The notes below the pieces were generated by a model. It saw only the letters and a list, made by a program, of their open reading frames with translations. It ran no database searches and had not been told where the DNA came from. A stretch of 64,000 nucleotides of DNA, taken from JAXHTY01 sp034189225. Its GTDB lineage: Bacteria > Desulfobacterota > Desulfobacteria > Desulfobacterales > Desulfosudaceae. The stretch spans positions 41,114-105,113 of the forward strand of contig JAXHVL010000189.1 in NCBI GenBank assembly GCA_034189225.1, written 5' to 3'. The first letter of the stretch is position 1. Each line of letters opens with the position of its first letter. Positions 23,140-31,097 of this stretch are shown piece by piece. The position numbers and the translations under genes are program-made.

Positions 23140-26100
23140 TTATTCCTTTTTGTCTTCTTCTTCATTCAGACCGGCCATCTCTCGAAGCTTTCTGTAGCGC
23201 TCAGTGTATTCTTCTTCAAGCTGGGCCGTGAGTTTTTTAGATTCTTCGGGAAATGTCTTTTCAAGAGCGGCGTACCGAACCTCGCCCGCGAGAAACTCCC
23301 GCAGGGTACCGTTGGGCTCTTTTGAATCCAGGATGAACGGGTTTTTGCCCTCGGCCTTCAACATAGGGTTGTAGCGATAAAGGGGCCAGTAACCGGATTC
23401 AACGGCCAGCTTGGATTCTTCCTGGCTCTTGCCCATGCCTTTTTTGATACCGTGATTGATGCAGGGCGCGTAGCACATGATCAACGACGGCCCGTCATAC
23501 CGCTCGGCTTCCGTGAATGCCTTTAACAACTGCTGTTTGCTGGCCCCCATGGAAACGCTGGCCACGTAGACATACCCGTATGTCATGGCCATGCCGCCCA
23601 GGTCCTTCTTGGCGGTTTTCTTGCCCGAGGCGGCGAACTTGGCAATAGAGCCCGTGGGCGTGGCCTTGGAAGACTGGCCGCCGGTATTGGAGTATACCTC
23701 GGTGTCGTAGACCATGATGTTGATGTCCTCGCCGGTGGACATCACGTGGTCCAGGCCGCCGAAGGCGATGTCATAGGCCGCCCCGTCTCCCAGAAAGACC
23801 CAGTAGGATTTCTTGGTAAAGAGGTTGGACATGCTGTTGATCTGTGCCAGCAGCTGGTTGTCGGCATATCTGGGCAGCAGCGCTTTCAGCTGGTCGCCGT
23901 AACGGCGGGATTCTGCGGCGTCTTTCATGTTGGCAAGCCAGCCGTTCATGGCGTCCTTTACCGACGGGTCGATATCCGTTTCCAGAGTCTGGCGCATTAT
24001 GTCGGCAAGCCGATTGCGCCGGTTGTAGTCGGACAGGTACATGCCGTAAGTGAACTCGGCCGGGTCTTCAAACAGGGAGTTGCCCCAGGCGGGACCGAAA
24101 CCGTCCTTGTTGGTGCAATAGGGAATGGATGGTGCCGATCCGCCCCAGATGGAGCTGCATCCGGTGGCATTGCCGATGACCATGCGTTCGCCGAAAAGCT
24201 GTGTCAGAAGCTTGGCGTAAGGCGTCTCTCCGCAGCCGGCGCAGGCGCCGGAAAATTCAAGCAGGGGCTGGGCAAACTGGCTGCCCTTGAGGGATTGCCT
24301 GCTGATGAGATCGTCCTTGATGGAAACGGTTTCGGAGAACCGATGGTTTTCCACCTGCGGGTCGGTCTGGGTTTCAAGGGGCTGCATTTCCAGGGCCGAC
24401 TTTTTGGCCGGGCAGATAGCAGCGCAGTTACCGCACCCCAGGCAGTCCAGGGTGTTGACCTGGATCCGGAAGCGGTGTCCGTCCAGGCCTTTGCCCTTGG
24501 CTTTCAGGGTGGTGAACTGTTCCGGGGCCTTTTGGGCTTCTTCTTCCGTCAGCAGCACGGGCCGGATGGCCGCATGGGGGCAGACCATGGCGCACTGGTT
24601 GCACTGAATACAGTTTTCGGAGATCCATTCCGGAACATTGATGGCAATGCCCCGTTTTTCGTATTTGGTGGTGCCCACCGGAAAAATGCCGTCTGCCGGA
24701 AAAGAGCTGACCGGCAGCTTGTCGCCCTGCTGGGCCAGCATGGGCATCATCACGTTTTTCACGAAATCGGGCAGATCCTCGCCGGTGCCGCCGCTCTTGT
24801 CTTCCGCGTTGGCCCAGGATTCCGGATAGTTCACTGCCACGATGTTCTCAAGGGTTTTGTCCACCGCGTCACAATTCATTTTGACGATGTTTTCCCCTTT
24901 TTTCCCGAACATCTGCTGAATCTGGTCCTTCAGATAATTGATGGCGTCATCCACGGGAATCACGTTGGCCAGTTTGAAAAAGGCGGTCTGCATGATCATG
25001 TTGATCCGTCCGCCGAGGCCGACTTCACCGGCAATTTTCACCGCGTCGATATTGTAGAACTTCAGATTTTTCCGGGCGATGGTGCGGCGTATGGCGGCCG
25101 GCAGCTTTCCTTCCATCTGCTCGGTGGACCACTTGGAGTTGAGCACGAAAGTGCCGCCTTCCTTGATGCCTTCCAGTACATCATAGGTGTTGACATAGCT
25201 GGCTTTATGGCAGGCGATATAATCCGCCGAATCAATCTGGTAGGTGGACTGGATGGGCGTTTTGCCGAACCGCAGATGAGACATGGTCAGGCCACCGGAT
25301 TTTTTCGAGTCATAGGCGAAGTAGGCCTGGGCATACATGTCGGTGTGGTCCCCGATGATCTTGATGGCGCTCTTGTTTGCCCCCACAGTCCCGTCGGAGC
25401 CGAGGCCCCAGAACTTGCACTGCACCATGCCTTCGGGAGCGGCATCTATTTCTTCGGTGATCTCAAGAGACGTGTTGCTGACGTCGTCGGTGATGCCCAC
25501 GGTGAAATGGTTTTTCGGCTGGCCGGCGGCCATATTGTCGAAAACCGCCTTGACCATGCTCGGGGTGAATTCTTTTGAGCTCAGGCCATACCGGCCGCTC
25601 AGGATGACCGGGGTCTGCTTTTTTTCCATATAGGCGGTGCAGACGTCCTCGTAAAGCGGCTCGCCGGTGGCGCCCCGTTCCTTGGTTCTGTCCAGCACCG
25701 AGATGCATTCAACGGTATCGGGCATTACATCGAACATGTGCTTGACGGAAAAGGGCCGGAACAGCCGGACCTTGATCAGGCCGACCTTTTCGCCCCTGGC
25801 CATCAGGTAGTTGACCGCCTCCTCGATGGTCTCGCAGCCCGAGGCCATGGCGATAATGACACGGGTGGCATCAGGAGCACCCACATAGTCAAAGGGCTTG
25901 TAGCTGCGGCCGGTGAGCTCGCTGACCTTATTCATGTATTTTTCAACAATCGCCGGCACCTTTTCATAATAGGGATGCGAGCCTTCAAGGGACTGGAAGT
26001 AGATGTCGGGATTCTGTGCTGTTCCCCGGATTTTCGGCCGTTCGGGGTTGGCTCCCCTTGCCCGGAATTTTTCCAGTGCTTCGTAGTCCACCAGTTTGGC

Positions 26101-26670
26101 CATGTCCGTATAGTCGATGGTCTCTACCTTCTGAATCTCATGGGAAGTCCGGAATCCGTCAAAAAAGTGGACAAAGGGCAGACTGGCTTCAATTGCCGCA
26201 AGGTGAGCGACCAGTCCCAGGTCCATGACCTCCTGGACCGAGGCCGACGCGATCATGCAGCATCCGGTCTGCCGGACGGCCATCACGTCCTGATGGTCAC
26301 CGAAAATGGAAAGCGCGTGACCGGCAATGGATCGGGCCGTCACATGAAGGACGCCGGGCAGCAGCTCGCCGGACATCTTGTACATGTTGGGGATCATCAG
26401 CAGCAGGCCCTGGGATGCGGTAAAGGTGGATGTCAGTGAGCCGGCAGCAAGCGAGCCGTGGGCCGATGCAGCGGCGCCGGCTTCCGACTGGAGCTGGCGG
26501 ACGAGCATAGGTTGGCCGAAGATATTTTTTTCGCCATTTGCCGCCCATTCATCGGCAATCTCCCCGATCGACGATGAAGGCGTAATAGGGTAAATCGTGG
26601 CCACCTCGCTCATCGCATATGCGACATGGGCGGCGGCGGTGTTACCGTCAACCGTTTTAATTTTAGCCAT
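23140..26670 (-). CDS. por: Pyruvate:ferredoxin (flavodoxin) oxidoreductase, single chain
   Basis: Oxidatively decarboxylates pyruvate to acetyl-CoA and CO2, reducing ferredoxin; it can run in reverse for CO2 fixation. The 1176-residue chain carries all domains. These are the pyrimidine-side alpha domain (YPITPSSSIGEIADEW near 27-42), the gamma domain, and two 4Fe-4S motifs CIQCNQCAMVCP and CLGCGNCAAICP (about 686-752). The proximal-cluster Cys is in CAGCGETPYAK (about 808), and the TPP-binding GDGAAYDIAFGGLDHV...YSNTGGQ lies near 960-995. The start ATG follows AAGGAG. Length agrees with the Desulfovibrio africanus type. Divergent from the MarR gene. Confidence 0.97.
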   Translation of the reverse strand: MAKIKTVDGNTAAAHVAYAMSEVATIYPITPSSSIGEIADEWAANGEKNIFGQPMLVRQLQSEAGAAASAHGSLAAGSLTSTFTASQGLLLMIPNMYKMSGELLPGVLHVTARSIAGHALSIFGDHQDVMAVRQTGCCMIASASVQEVMDLGLVAHLAAIEASLPFVHFFDGFRTSHEIQKVETIDYTDMAKLVDYEALEKFRARGANPERPKIRGTAQNPDIYFQSLEGSHPYYEKVPAIVEKYMNKVSELTGRSYKPFDYVGAPDATRVIIAMASGCETIEEAVNYLMARGEKVGLIKVRLFRPFSVKHMFDVMPDTVECISVLDRTKERGATGEPLYEDVCTAYMEKKQTPVILSGRYGLSSKEFTPSMVKAVFDNMAAGQPKNHFTVGITDDVSNTSLEITEEIDAAPEGMVQCKFWGLGSDGTVGANKSAIKIIGDHTDMYAQAYFAYDSKKSGGLTMSHLRFGKTPIQSTYQIDSADYIACHKASYVNTYDVLEGIKEGGTFVLNSKWSTEQMEGKLPAAIRRTIARKNLKFYNIDAVKIAGEVGLGGRINMIMQTAFFKLANVIPVDDAINYLKDQIQQMFGKKGENIVKMNCDAVDKTLENIVAVNYPESWANAEDKSGGTGEDLPDFVKNVMMPMLAQQGDKLPVSSFPADGIFPVGTTKYEKRGIAINVPEWISENCIQCNQCAMVCPHAAIRPVLLTEEEAQKAPEQFTTLKAKGKGLDGHRFRIQVNTLDCLGCGNCAAICPAKKSALEMQPLETQTDPQVENHRFSETVSIKDDLISRQSLKGSQFAQPLLEFSGACAGCGETPYAKLLTQLFGERMVIGNATGCSSIWGGSAPSIPYCTNKDGFGPAWGNSLFEDPAEFTYGMYLSDYNRRNRLADIMRQTLETDIDPSVKDAMNGWLANMKDAAESRRYGDQLKALLPRYADNQLLAQINSMSNLFTKKSYWVFLGDGAAYDIAFGGLDHVMSTGEDINIMVYDTEVYSNTGGQSSKATPTGSIAKFAASGKKTAKKDLGGMAMTYGYVYVASVSMGASKQQLLKAFTEAERYDGPSLIMCYAPCINHGIKKGMGKSQEESKLAVESGYWPLYRYNPMLKAEGKNPFILDSKEPNGTLREFLAGEVRYAALEKTFPEESKKLTAQLEEEYTERYRKLREMAGLNEEEDKKE

Positions 26671-26955
26671 AGATGCACTCCTTTTTTTTCAAAAAGATAA
26701 TGTTGTGTTGAACCAATGCCGTGACACCCGGCAATTCGGCCGTTTTTACAACACTGCCGGAAAAGCCGCGAATGGCGCCTCTGTATGGTAAAAGCCGGAG
26801 ATCCTTCTTTACAACCGGGCTCGCTGTTTCTGCGATGAAGCAGACCGGTTGCCGGCTGGCACAGCATTGGGCATAGCTGCCCTTTTAGGCGCATCTATTA
26901 ATGTTATAAGAAAATTGGCGTTCTGTAAACAGGATTTTTTCTTTTGGAAAAAAAC

Positions 26956-27000
26956 TTGACTTTGGTAATGATAGTCGCTAATATGTCTTGCATGCAAGAC
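26956..27000 (+). promoter_or_regulatory. marR promoter with overlapping palindromic operator
   Basis: TTGACT (26956-26961) and TAATAT (26979-26984) are spaced 17 bp. Directly after the -10 comes a perfect 16-bp palindrome, GTCTTGCATGCAAGAC (26985-27000), covering the expected transcription start. A palindrome so placed is the usual layout of a MarR-family autorepressor site. The region 26671-26943 towards por holds no other palindrome of this type and no clear por promoter. Confidence 0.75.
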
Positions 27001-27006
27001 AATAGC

Positions 27007-27474
27007 ATGAGAGATAATGACATATTAAACAATCCCGATGATCCCCGTTCGTGTGTTTGTTTTCTCCTGTCCAGAGCGGCGCAGACTGCTCAGAAGCATT
27101 TGCGGCATCTTCTGGAACCCTATGGACTGACCCCGGCCCAGTATCTGATTATCGAATGCCTATGGATTACGGATAAATTGTCACCGAAACTGATCGGGGA
27201 ATTGCTGCGGTATGATTCGGCCACCCTGACAGGCCTGATCGATCGGTTGGAGCGGTCGGGATTCGTTTACCGGGAGCGGGACCCGGATGACCGGCGGGCC
27301 ATTCACATCTGCCTGACAGAAAAAAGCATCAATTTGAAGGATGAATTACGCACGCTGCGCTGCCGGGCCAATGAGGAGATTCTCAATGTGTTTCCAGAGG
27401 ATCAGCGGGGCGTTTTTAAAAACGCGCTGGCGTCCCTGATATCGGGAACAGAGTCGATGTCACTGAAGTTGTGA
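27007..27474 (+). CDS. MarR-family transcriptional regulator
   Basis: A 155-residue winged-helix dimeric repressor, beginning MRDNDILNNPDDPRSCVCFL. Helix-turn-helix and wing are at about 60-115, with QYLIIECLWITDKLSPKLIG, SATLTGLIDRLERSGFVYRE and RDPDDRRAIHICLTEK, the latter being the MarR signature (D-x-R-D-x-R). The Cys residues near the N-terminus could be redox-sensing, but that is inference. The start at 27007 was chosen because in-frame Mets further upstream lie within or before the promoter; it has little Shine-Dalgarno, and the leader would be only about 16 bases. The likely target is its own promoter and the reductase downstream. Confidence 0.85.
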   Translation: MRDNDILNNPDDPRSCVCFLLSRAAQTAQKHLRHLLEPYGLTPAQYLIIECLWITDKLSPKLIGELLRYDSATLTGLIDRLERSGFVYRERDPDDRRAIHICLTEKSINLKDELRTLRCRANEEILNVFPEDQRGVFKNALASLISGTESMSLKL

Positions 27475-27592
27475 GTTTTGAGTTTTGAGTTTTGAGTTGT
27501 GTGGCGTGTGAGAACGACCCCCTCACCCCCTCACCCCATCACCCCCTCAAAACTCACAACTCACAACTCAAAACTCAAAACTCAAATATAAA
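27467..27592. repeat. Heptanucleotide array with opposed arms
   Basis: Left arm GTTGTGA GTTTTGA GTTTTGA GTTTTGA begins inside the last codons of marR, whose stop TGA is part of a repeat unit. The right arm is the complement, CTCAAAA CTCACAA CTCACAA CTCAAAA CTCAAAA, preceded by three 8-mers of CTCACCCC type. The two arms could fold into a long hairpin, perhaps acting as terminator. Confidence 0.85.
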
Positions 27593-27610
27593 TCTATAAT
27601 GAGGTGCACT

Positions 27611-29518
27611 ATGACGACATTCAAACACCTACTGGAGCCGATCACCATTAAATCCATGACCCTGCCCAACCGGATGGTCATGCCGGCCCTGACGGTCAAT
27701 ACCGCCATGGGAGAAATCAATGATGCCACGGTGGCCTATTACGAGCGCCGGGCCCGGGGCGGTGCGGCCCTGGTTACGGTGGGCATCAGTCCCGTGGTGC
27801 CGGGAATGGTGATTGGTCTGGACATTTCCGACGACCGGTTCATCGAAGGCCACAGGCGGGTAGTGGAAGCCGTACACCAGTATGAAACAAAGGTCAATAT
27901 TCAGCTATGGCACCCGGGCCGGTATGAGATGACCTTTTTAACCGGCCGGCAGGCGGTGAGCGCTTCGGATGTGGCGCCCCCGATTTTTGCCAAGGAAAAA
28001 CCGCGTCCCCTCACCGTGGGCGAGATCGGTGAGATCGTCGCGGCTTTTGGCGAGGCGGCGCGCCGGTCAAAAGACGCCGGCTACGACTGCGTGGAGATCA
28101 TCGCCAGCGCGGGTTATCTGATCAGCCAGTTCATGAGCCCGGTGACCAACCTGCGAACCGACGAATACGGGGGGAGCCTTGAAAACCGGGCGCGTTTCGG
28201 CACCGAGGTCATCCAGGCCGTGCGGGGCAAGGTGGGAGCGGATTTCCCCATCTTCGTTCGTATGGTCGGGGACGAACTCATTCCCGGCGGTAACACGATT
28301 GAAGAGATGAAGCGGTTTGCAAAAATATGGGAGGATGCGGGCGCGGATGCTTTTAACGTCACTGCCGGCTGGCATGAGTCCAGGGAGCCCATGATTACCA
28401 TGAACGTGGAGCGGGCCGGGTTCGTGTGGATGGCCGAGGGCATCAAGAGCGCGCTGGATCATGCGCCGGTGGCGGCGTCCAACCGGATCAACGACCCGGA
28501 AATCGCCGAACAGGTTCTTGCCGAGGGGCGGGCCGACATGGTCAGCCTGGCCCGGGCCATGGTCTGTGATCCGGATTTCGCCGACAAGGTGAAACAGGGA
28601 CGTCCGGACTTGATTCGCCGGTGCATCGCCTGCATGAACTGCATGGACAGCCTGTTTGAAGGCAAACCCGTGACCTGTTCGTTGAATGCCGAGGCATGCC
28701 GGGAATCACAGCTCGGAGACATCCAGCCGGCAGATGAAAAGAAAAAGGTTCTGGTGATCGGCGGCGGGGTTGCCGGGTGCGAGGCCGCACGGGTGGCTGC
28801 CTTGCGGGGGCATACTGTTGTGCTCTTCGAGGCCGATACCAAGCTGGGCGGCCAGTTGAACCTGGCTTCCAAAACCCCGGATTTCGGGGAGTTTTCTCTT
28901 GCCATTGACTATTTTTCGGCGATTCTCAAGGAGCTTGGCGTGGATGTGCGGCTGGGCCAGCCCGCTGACGAGGCCCTTGTGAAGGCGGAAAATCCGGATG
29001 CGATTATTTATGCAGCCGGCGCCACGCCGGCCGATCCTCAGATAAAGGGTATCGACGGCGAGAATGTGATGCATGCCTGGCAGGTATTGAGCGGGGAAGC
29101 GGTTCCTGGTAAGCGTGTGGCTGTCATTGGCGGCGGCGGCACAGGATGTGACGTGTGCATGCACCTTGCCCATGACGGCAAGGAGGTGACCCAGGTGGAG
29201 ATGCTGGAAAAGATGGGGCATAACATCGGCCCCGGCACCAAGTGGGTGGTGCTCAAGTGCATCCAGGAGTGCGGTGTGGAACAGATGAATCGTTTCCAGG
29301 TCAAAGAGATTACAGAAAAAGGGGTTGTGGGCGAGATCGATGGTGAGGCCACCCTCGTTCCGGCCGATACCGTGGTGGTGGCCATCGGATCCAGACCCAA
29401 TACCGATCTGCTGGATAAGCTGTCCGGTTATAACGTGATTCCGGTGGGCGATGCCAAACAGCCCCGCAAGATCATGACCGCGGTGCATGAGGGGTATGCC
29501 GTGGCTCGTGAGATATGA
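27611..29518 (+). CDS. FMN/FAD/4Fe-4S ene-reductase of the 2,4-dienoyl-CoA reductase family
   Basis: A 635-residue flavoenzyme of the old-yellow-enzyme family fused to an NAD(P)H-binding half, as in FadH. The N-terminal TIM barrel (about 1-330) has PNRMVMPALTVNTAMG, IQLWHPGRYE, SQFMSPVTNLRTDEYGGSLE and IVSRAM-like VSLARAMVCDPDFADK. The 4Fe-4S cysteines follow in CIACMNCMDSL and VTCSLN. The C-terminal half has FAD and NAD folds VLVIGGGVAGCEAARVAALRG and VAVIGGGGTGCDVCMHLAHDG. The ATG at 27611 follows GAGGTG. The enoate or dienoyl-CoA substrate cannot be told. It is 137 bp downstream of marR, probably its target. Confidence 0.9.
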   Translation: MTTFKHLLEPITIKSMTLPNRMVMPALTVNTAMGEINDATVAYYERRARGGAALVTVGISPVVPGMVIGLDISDDRFIEGHRRVVEAVHQYETKVNIQLWHPGRYEMTFLTGRQAVSASDVAPPIFAKEKPRPLTVGEIGEIVAAFGEAARRSKDAGYDCVEIIASAGYLISQFMSPVTNLRTDEYGGSLENRARFGTEVIQAVRGKVGADFPIFVRMVGDELIPGGNTIEEMKRFAKIWEDAGADAFNVTAGWHESREPMITMNVERAGFVWMAEGIKSALDHAPVAASNRINDPEIAEQVLAEGRADMVSLARAMVCDPDFADKVKQGRPDLIRRCIACMNCMDSLFEGKPVTCSLNAEACRESQLGDIQPADEKKKVLVIGGGVAGCEAARVAALRGHTVVLFEADTKLGGQLNLASKTPDFGEFSLAIDYFSAILKELGVDVRLGQPADEALVKAENPDAIIYAAGATPADPQIKGIDGENVMHAWQVLSGEAVPGKRVAVIGGGGTGCDVCMHLAHDGKEVTQVEMLEKMGHNIGPGTKWVVLKCIQECGVEQMNRFQVKEITEKGVVGEIDGEATLVPADTVVVAIGSRPNTDLLDKLSGYNVIPVGDAKQPRKIMTAVHEGYAVAREI

Positions 29519-29649
29519 GGAATGAGGTGTGAGTGGTGAGTTTTGCGTGGTGAGTTTTGCGTGGTGAGTTTTGCGTGGTGAGTTTTGAGTTTTGAGTTTT
29601 GAGTTGTGAGTTTTGAGGTGTGAGGGGTGAGGTATGCGCTGTGAGGGGG
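29510..29649. repeat. Phased array of 20 heptanucleotides
   Basis: Starting in the last sense codons of the reductase, 20 consecutive 7-mers keep strict phase: GAGATAT, GAGGAAT, GAGGTGT, GAGTGGT, GAGTTTT, GCGTGGT and so on, ending GAGGGGG at 29643-29649. Almost every unit starts GAG or GCG and ends T. The stop codon TGA is formed at a unit junction. Confidence 0.9.
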
Positions 29650-29698
29650 GTGTAAGACCGTACCTCGTTCCTCAACCCGTATCACTCAGGAGAGGGGT

Positions 29699-30295
29699 AT
29701 GTCGGTTCTGACGGAAAAAGACGGGCCCGTCACCATCATTAAAACCGCAGGAACACGCTCAAATATACACGGGGCTGTTTTTGCCATGATGCCAAAAGGC
29801 TATACGCCTTCTGCTGTTTTGCTCGGATTGCTCCTTCTTTTGGCTGGAGTGGGGTTCTACCTGCTGGACCGGCCACCGGCATCGGTTTATTTTATTTTTA
29901 AATATGTACCGTTCCTGAGTGCCTATGACCAGGGCGGGGGATTGTTTCAGCACCGGGTGTTCGGCAGTCTGCCCATGTTTTTTCATGTATGCGCTTTTTC
30001 GCTCTTCACCGCCGGGTGTTTCCGGCCCGGCGTGCTGCCCGCCGCTGTTTCCTGCCTTTTCTGGCTATCGGTCAACATGGTCTTCGAGGTATTTCAGAAA
30101 TACGATCAGGCTGCCATTGCCCTGATTCCTTCCTGGTTTGAGACTTATCCCTGGCTGGAGAGTTTTCGGTCCTATTTTGAGCACGGATCATTCGATCCCA
30201 ACGACCTCTGGTTCGCAGTCCTCGGCGCTATTTCCGGATTTTTGATTCTGCTGCGCCTTCTGGCGAGACAGAAAAAAATATTGCAGTGCCCGTAA
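29699..30295 (+). CDS. VanZ-like integral membrane protein
   Basis: A 198-residue protein with about four membrane segments: 38-57 (TPSAVLLGLLLLLAGVGFYL), 90-110, 113-130 and 168-188. The C-terminal part reads NMVFEVFQKYDQAA and FDPNDLWFAVLGAISGF, which resembles the E-x-x-Q and the Asp-rich D-x-x-A-N-x-x-G pattern of VanZ-type membrane proteins. The assignment is by motif only and function is unknown. The start has a CAGGAGAGG site. It follows the heptamer array, and any cotranscription with the reductase would pass through that repeat. Confidence 0.5.
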   Translation: MSVLTEKDGPVTIIKTAGTRSNIHGAVFAMMPKGYTPSAVLLGLLLLLAGVGFYLLDRPPASVYFIFKYVPFLSAYDQGGGLFQHRVFGSLPMFFHVCAFSLFTAGCFRPGVLPAAVSCLFWLSVNMVFEVFQKYDQAAIALIPSWFETYPWLESFRSYFEHGSFDPNDLWFAVLGAISGFLILLRLLARQKKILQCP

Positions 30296-30312
30296 ATGGA
30301 GAGGGCCACTTG

Positions 30313-30558
30313 ATTCAGTCAATAAAACCTGGTCCTCTGGGCCAGGTCAGAGAGTAAAGGCTATGCCGGTAAGGAGCAAAGCGCGAAATTCGAAATTAGA
30401 AATTCGAAACAAATCCGAATATCAAAGGTTCCAATGATCAAAACAGATACCGGAGTGTTCCGGGGCATCAACGCGATGCATTTATCTTCGTGCCCTTCGT
30501 GGTAATCAACTCCAGACAATTGAACCACGAAGTTCACGAAGGACACGAAGGGTGAGTT
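30313..30558. repeat. About 250-bp composite intergenic repeat, copy 3
   Basis: Nearly the same order and sequence as 8117-8368: ATTCAGTCAATAAAACC, then AAACAGATACCGGAGTGTTC and the TTCGTG inverted repeat (30484-30555). Confidence 0.85.
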
Positions 30559-30564
30559 CAGACT

Positions 30565-30623
30565 GTAAACAATCCCCTTTATAGGGGTAATCAAAGCCGG
30601 CCCCTCTGGGGTCGGATGTTTAC
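30565..30623. repeat. 59-bp repeat bounded by GTAAACA/TGTTTAC, copy 2
   Basis: Same layout as 7933-7990, with terminal inverted heptamers and the CCCCTCTGGGG palindrome. Confidence 0.8.
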
Positions 30624-30704
30624 TGGGTCCCGTAAGGCAGAAAAAGTTTTCCGCCAGCGGAATGGGTTCATATTTCAGGTCCCAAAACATGATGCTTTGT
30701 ACCA

Positions 30705-30867
30705 TAAGGGTTCGTCACAAAATAACTTGACCATTTGGCTTGTTCTTTTTCCCGTCTTCTTTGTTGCTTCGTCGATCAAATAGCTTGCTATTCTCCCTCC
30801 TCGCGCCTCGAAGACGGAAAAAATTCCGGCGCCAAATTTGCCCAACTTATTTTGTGACGAACCCTAA
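30705..30867. mobile_element. MITE-like element H, copy 1 (157 bp plus 3-bp TAA flanks)
   Basis: Terminal inverted repeats GGGTTCGTCACAAAATAA and its complement TTATTTTGTGACGAACCC bound a 157-bp non-coding element (30708-30864). Direct TAA triplets stand on both sides (30705-30707, 30865-30867), as expected for a 3-bp TNA target duplication. A related copy is at 49924-50082. No transposase gene is inside. Confidence 0.8.
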
Positions 30868-31097
30868 GTGCCGGTTTTCTTAAAACCGTTTTGACGTCCC
30901 GGTGTTGGTTTGAACTGCTATAAATTGATTGCTAATTTTCTGCAATCATGACATGATATTAATGAATTACCGGTTTCACAAACAACTTTGATGTTACAAC
31001 CATGTTTGATACCTTCGAAATAACAATTTGAAATGCTGAAATAAAAAAGTATATATCAGCAACTTTCGTGAAACGTCCGGGGCATGGAGAATGCAGT

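Noticed and set aside
23746..25578. A 610-codon open frame on the plus strand opposite por
   Set aside because: The opposite strand encodes a full PFOR with all motifs; the antisense translation is His/Gly-rich without domains.
26671..26943. A second MarR site or a por promoter between por and marR
   Set aside because: No TTGCATGCAA-like palindrome and no clear -35/-10 pair on the minus strand were found.
29510..29649. Possible CRISPR array
   Set aside because: Units are 7 bp with no 25-40 bp repeats or unique spacers, and no cas genes are present in the window.
30620..30705. Possible gene start on the minus strand (MVQSIMFWDLKYEPIPLAEN)
   Set aside because: The frame looks coding for about 30 codons but runs at once into dispersed repeats. 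No family was recognised, so at most it is a gene remnant.
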